From contig SMMW01000614.1 in the NCBI GenBank assembly GCA_004794655.1, positions 6,188,501 through 6,252,500 on the forward strand: a DNA stretch of 64,000 nt, given 5' to 3'. Below, one piece after another: positions 59,053 through 64,000 of the stretch. Both the position numbers and the translations under genes were made by a program. The stretch is from Marisa cornuarietis (lineage: Eukaryota > Mollusca > Gastropoda > Architaenioglossa > Ampullariidae). Within the stretch, counting starts at the first letter, position 1, and each line of letters starts with the position of its first letter. Under the pieces are notes generated by a model that was not told the origin of the DNA, did not search any database, and saw nothing but the letters and a program-made list of their open reading frames with translations.

Positions 59053-59230
59053 ATTCACACCCGGTTAACTTACTTCTACTGATGCCTCCTTCCTGTTAGT
59101 CATACCATGTTCATCGACTTCTCGCTGATGTGTCTACCCATTATACACACCCGGTTCATTGACTTCTCGCTGATGTCTTCTACAGATTATACATACACCG
59201 TCCACTCACTTCTAGCTGATGCCTTCTAAG
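59053..59230 (+). repeat. Degenerate tandem repeat, period ~46 bp, four units
   Basis: CTGATG words at 59079, 59125, 59170 and 59216 mark the same point of each unit. Units share 'acccggtt', 'acttct(c/a)gctgatg' and 'ttatac'. Confidence 0.75.
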
Positions 59231-60933
59231 CGTTAAACTCCACACTGTTACCCGCTCATCTTAGCCATTTAGGTACGTGATGGCCGTTCGTTATACCCTC
59301 CCGCCTCTAGACTCATGCTCTTCCTTTCAGGCTCATACCTCGTCCCTCAAGATTGTTTGGTTTTATGGAGGGCTGCAGGTCTGGACCGCTTTCCTCAGGC
59401 TTGACCTCTGGAATTTCATATCGCAGACATTTGTTGACAGTTTCACCTCCACTTACTATTTTTTTCCAAACAACACACTCCTCCCAGTCGAAAAAATCAT
59501 CCAATCATCATCATCAACAGCACGTCAACCAACAACTTTCAAGGGCTCGGTCAGCCAATGATTATGCAGCAATCAGCTGACTACTGGCAAAGGCACAATC
59601 AGCCAATAACAGCCATGGAAACAAACCAGTGATGCCGCTACCTTCCTTTCTTCTTACCGGAAGCACCCCTTTCCTCCTGCCCCCTCTCTCCTTCCCTAGC
59701 TTCCTCTTGTCACCAGTCACCAGCCACTAGCCTTCAGTCGCCAAGGCTTTGACGCCCCTTCTCATAACACCACACGCCCATGAATCTTCCCCATCCTCAC
59801 CCACCCACCCGATACTCAGGTTCGTTGCGCAGCATACAAACCCGCCTCTTCAACTCAGAACGTCTCCCGCAAAGCTCACCCGCCTTTCTTTCATTAGCCC
59901 CCACCCGGCTCTGTCTCTACTTTCAGCCCACCCGTACAAGACATGTCCCTACCCATACTGATCCCCAACCCCGTGTCTCCCCCCCACACACACACTCACA
60001 CACCTTACTAGCACTACATTGTTCCCACTTTCCAACCCTCGCCAACTAACCGAAGCATGTCGCTAGCTTTCGTGTCCGCATTGTTCTCCTGAGCACCGCT
60101 GAAGTGCAGATCAATCAGGAGATCGGTAAAAAATGATCGTCACGTGACCAGAACGGCCATATGCGGTTTTTTTTTAAGTGAGACGAGCTCATACCTGTTC
60201 TGCCTCTCGGGTCAACTCGGGTGGAGGTGACGCCACATGATGGACATGCATGTGGTCTTTCTCTCTCTCTCTCTCTTTGAACTCGTCTCACTATCTCTCT
60301 GTGTCTCTGTCTGCCTCCCTCTTGTTCTTCAGCTTTCTCACTCTTATTATATGAGTCCGTGAGTGTGTTCTTGTTTACGTGTGTGTGTGTGTGTGTGTGT
60401 GTGGCGTTAATCTGTGTGTGTCTATATATATATATATATATGCACACATATCTAGAGTCCTTACTCGTTGGTTTGCCACCACCCGTCCATCATCATCATC
60501 ATCATCATCATTGGCTCTGCTTTTGTCATGAAAACATACACAATTCAAATACAGTAATTGCATGATGTAGTGTTAAGTCTTACACCTAAAATGAGGGGAG
60601 GTAACGGAATTTGGAACGTTTGACTAGATTTGTATTTTGCACAACTTCAGACATGAAGTATAGATCTACTTCTGTCTTCTTACAAATTAGACCAAAGTCG
60701 AGATCACTCGTTGACTTCTGTTAGACATTTAAAAAAAAATGCAGCAAAAAGGGAGAGCAGTCTGTATTGGCAGTCCTGTCCCTTTGTGTGACTGTAGAGA
60801 CCTCATCAGCATCTGGCGCGGAGAGTTATTAGCCTTAGTAGTCATCCGTGTTAAACATTTCAAATGAGCCGCTTACTGGCCTTGAAAAAGATTTTCCCCC
60901 CTCACACACACTCTCCCTCTTTTTCTCTCTCTT

Positions 60934-60964
<31 letters not shown>

Positions 60965-63696
60965 AAGCATGCAGCAGATGCGGCCTAGGTAAGGGAGTTT
61001 TGGATACACTCTCAAACAGGCGGTTTTCTTCTCTCTCTCTTTTTTTTTTTTGCGCTGCAAAGCTAGTTTTCCACATTCAAAACATGAACCTTCTAACATG
61101 CCAAGTATTACTTTTTTCCTTCCGCAAAAGATTTTCTTTTTCTTTAATTTCCTTGTAACCATCACTTTTTGTGCTTCACGGACATTTTGAAAACATTAAA
61201 GACACAGAACAAATACTTAGAAAACAGAGCCTTTCTGGGACACTTCTTAATATATCTGACGCCCTCTGGTCTGGCAGACAGTCGTCGAGAAATACTGAAC
61301 CACGCACCTTCATGGGTTGGAACGATACACTTATTATGAAGGACCAGGACTTTCTCAGAGTGAAAATATACAGGGTGTATTGGTTATCAATTCAAAAGTA
61401 GCATTATAAATATAATATAAATTAAATTGTAAAAGTATTTTAAATTAAAACGCATGTAAAACATTTTAAGATGCTAGTGAAGTAAACAAATTACGTTGCA
61501 TTAATTTGATTGAAATAATGGGGAGGGGCTTTCAGAGAAATAGGAGTGTTCATGCCCTAAATACCCACAAACTTCCAGAGATACACGTGTGGTCATGCCT
61601 TGAATACCCACAAACTTCACAAGCATGCATACATACACACAATTTTTTTTAAATGCTCACTCCAAGCACACATACCAAGTTTACGTGCTCATTCATATAC
61701 ATATGTATCCCACGCGCATAAGCACACACAAACACATGCACATACATAAGGATACACACACAAACACGCACGCACACACACACGCGCGCGCACACACATA
61801 CACCGAAACACAAAAACGCACATACATACAGGTGCATCACACACGCACGCACGCACACACACACACACAGAGCGTGTAACGGCTGATAGAACATTTTGCA
61901 TCTGTAAAGAAACCAAATATCGTATGTCGTAAGGCAAGGTCATAAGCAAAATAGTCATGAAATATCGCACCGAGGAGTCACCTTACACTTGCAAAACCCT
62001 TAGCAACACGAGAATAATCATTTCACATGGTCGACCATATTAAAAAAAATAACTGTTCCAGACAAAAAACAAACCTATCTGATAAATAATACCCCCCACC
62101 CCCAAGCTAAGATTTAGAGTACATTCCCTGTCTCACCTGTGAGATTCACCACTTAAAACAGTAAAAATCCTCCTGTTTAGCTGACGGTAACATCACCGGT
62201 GTAAAAGCACCCAGTGAAAGAACCGGTAATCGTGATTTCTTCTGGTCACTATTTCTCTCTTTTTTCTTTTTACCCCACCCCTCTCTTTCTCTGTCTCTCT
62301 CTCTCTCTCTCTCGCTCTCTCGGTAAGTTCAAACTGCTGCACATCATCGGATCAGATCGTCACAAAGTTGTTTTACGAGATTTCTCGAAATTTCGATCCT
62401 TCCACCACAATGTTTGAGGAAGTGGCTGGCTACAGGCTATGCCGATTTCAGTCTTTTTTAAATTTATGTGTAAATCACTAGTTCCACCAGGCACGTCGAG
62501 TTTTCCTATAATTAGTCCTCATTAAGTCCGAGTAGAAGATAACAGTATCTAACATAATATTTGCTGATAATTGGGTTTAAAAAGAACTGTGAAATCTGAG
62601 CCTTGTTTTTGTTTTCAAAGATGACCTGTGGTCAGTTTAAGTCGAGAGTAATGAGATTCAGTCTAAGAAGGTTTTGCTTTTTTATTTAGTTTATTTAGTT
62701 TTTACTTGCTCTTAATTTGTTTGTTTATCTGGTTTTCTCTTAAAAGGGTTGTTGTGGTAAAGATTAACAGACCCAGAGAGAAGAGATTGCATACCAGACT
62801 TTAACAAACTATAACTAATTAAGAATCTTGTAGTAATCAAGTTGTCGTTATTTGATTGGTTGAATAAAAATGCTCATGCAACTTATGTTTCCAAAAAGAA
62901 AATTTAAATAGAGGATATTATCATCAACCCGAACTCTGACCCTATTTATTAGTACTAACCTACCAACAGTCTATTAGTGTATTATTTGTCACTAACATTT
63001 TTTGGGGCATTAGTTTTTGTAATACACTGTGACCCTATACGGGTAAATTCTCTCGCTTGGTGCTGTGGTGAATGGAAGCCTCAGCAGCGATGCTGACAGC
63101 TTGGCGACAGAAACGACATCATTGACCCGCATCAGGGCGATGTGTCACGTGATCACGAGCACGCGGGAGGTATACATCCGAGGTAGGCCCTGGGAAGGGT
63201 GAAGTGGAGAAAGACAAAACTGGGGCCCTCCGTTAAACTGTTTTTATAGGATTCACCTGGTACTTCTTTTTTTTTTTAATCCATCTGCATCAGCAAGTTT
63301 AATCAAGAAAAGTCTTGCAGTGTGCAGAAATGACCAGACCTGAGTCTGTACACTGGTAGGTCATATCTTGACATGACCACAGGCAATCTCTTTGCTTTGC
63401 TGTCTGCTTTTTAAATACCATTCTGCTTGTCTGTCTGTTTGTCAGTCTAAAAACCATTGCTGTAAACAACATTTAACACTTTAAAAACGATCTCGATTAC
63501 CTTCTCGAATGATCACTGTGTGGGACTCATGTAGTCCATCATGGTGCACTAAATGTCACACAAGCAGCAGATATCAAGGCCATGTTCTCCCAGACACCCA
63601 CACCAGACTATAGTGTGGATTATCCGGTCTCATCACTTGATCCGATGATGATTGTGCACGCACGGTGTCCCTTGAGATAAACACTTGTGACCGACG

Positions 63697-63700
<4 letters not shown>

Positions 63701-63791
<91 letters not shown>
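63701..63791 (+). repeat. (GT)45 microsatellite
   Basis: The longest dinucleotide run in the window, uninterrupted over about 91 bp. Confidence 0.95.
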
Positions 63792-63792
<1 letters not shown>

Positions 63793-64000
63793 TATGACAG
63801 TCTGTCGACTAGCAGACACAGAAGGGCTCAAGGGCGCACAATATAAAAATCAATAGAGTGAAAGCGGAAGAGGTTGGGGGGTTGGGTGAGGGGCAAAAAA
63901 AAAAATCAGCCGGGTGGAACGCCTATGGTGGCGAGCAAAGCGAAATCAATATCAGCAGAACAGTGGATAACACATGGCAGTACAGGCGATTTGCACCAGA

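Larger units (their letters stand above)
42505..64000. other. Intergenic or unassigned region downstream of RNF220
   Basis: No protein-coding exon of a cellular gene was recognised on either strand. Between the listed LINE fragments, LTR-like block, SINEs, MITE, minisatellites and microsatellites lie AT-rich sequence (42880-43600, 44480-45230, 62440-63060), GT/CA-rich sequence (50510-50930, 52940-53050, 61620-61880) and a few GC-rich low-repeat blocks (46900-48400, 52190-52760, 54720-55200). Exons with very short coding parts could be missed. Confidence 0.6.

Overview
This is a stretch of an intron-rich animal genome, not a prokaryotic or viral one. It contains one recognisable gene, the 3' portion of an RNF220-type E3 ubiquitin ligase on the + strand. 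The gene is split into eleven visible coding exons with consensus GT..AG junctions and consistent reading phase (19095-40813). The repeats suggest a lophotrochozoan, most likely a mollusc: tRNA-derived SINEs ending in 'cggcgttaa' plus CCAA-type tails, LINE 3' ends of the 'gcgcaatataaat(cat)n' type, and long GT/CA microsatellites. That assignment is inference, and the species cannot be named from this sequence.

Layout. 1-19094: about 19 kb with no supportable coding exon. It is probably a long 5' intron of RNF220, because the first visible exon begins in mid-codon and lacks the protein's N-terminal ~200 residues. It holds SINEs, a ~1.4 kb inverted-repeat element with a nested SINE, a retroposed insert with a 15-bp target duplication, a LINE 3' end, and GC-rich low-repeat blocks that may be regulatory. 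19095-40813: the coding exons. The first encodes a CPxC zinc-binding segment. Short Ser/Lys/Arg linker exons follow, then a C2HC finger exon, the conserved middle region, and the C-terminal C3HC4 RING split over the last two exons. 40814 to about 41.3 kb (possibly 42.5 kb): 3' UTR with several AATAAA signals. 42.5-64 kb: no gene recognised. This part holds three decayed LINE copies, an LTR-like block, a clean 130-bp MITE, degenerate minisatellites, long dinucleotide arrays and a few GC-rich candidate regulatory blocks.

In vertebrates RNF220 ubiquitinates Sin3B and Gli proteins and stabilises beta-catenin through USP7. The exons seen here keep every RING zinc ligand and the C-terminal tail, so an active ligase is expected.

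The most unusual signal is a 21-bp minisatellite (40299-40464) whose first unit straddles the 5' splice site of the penultimate RNF220 exon. The array therefore repeats the exon-intron junction itself and lays out a row of additional donor sites inside the RING-encoding region. A (TG)31 tract lies 25 nt from the 3' splice site of another exon of the same gene, an arrangement like that at CFTR exon 9.
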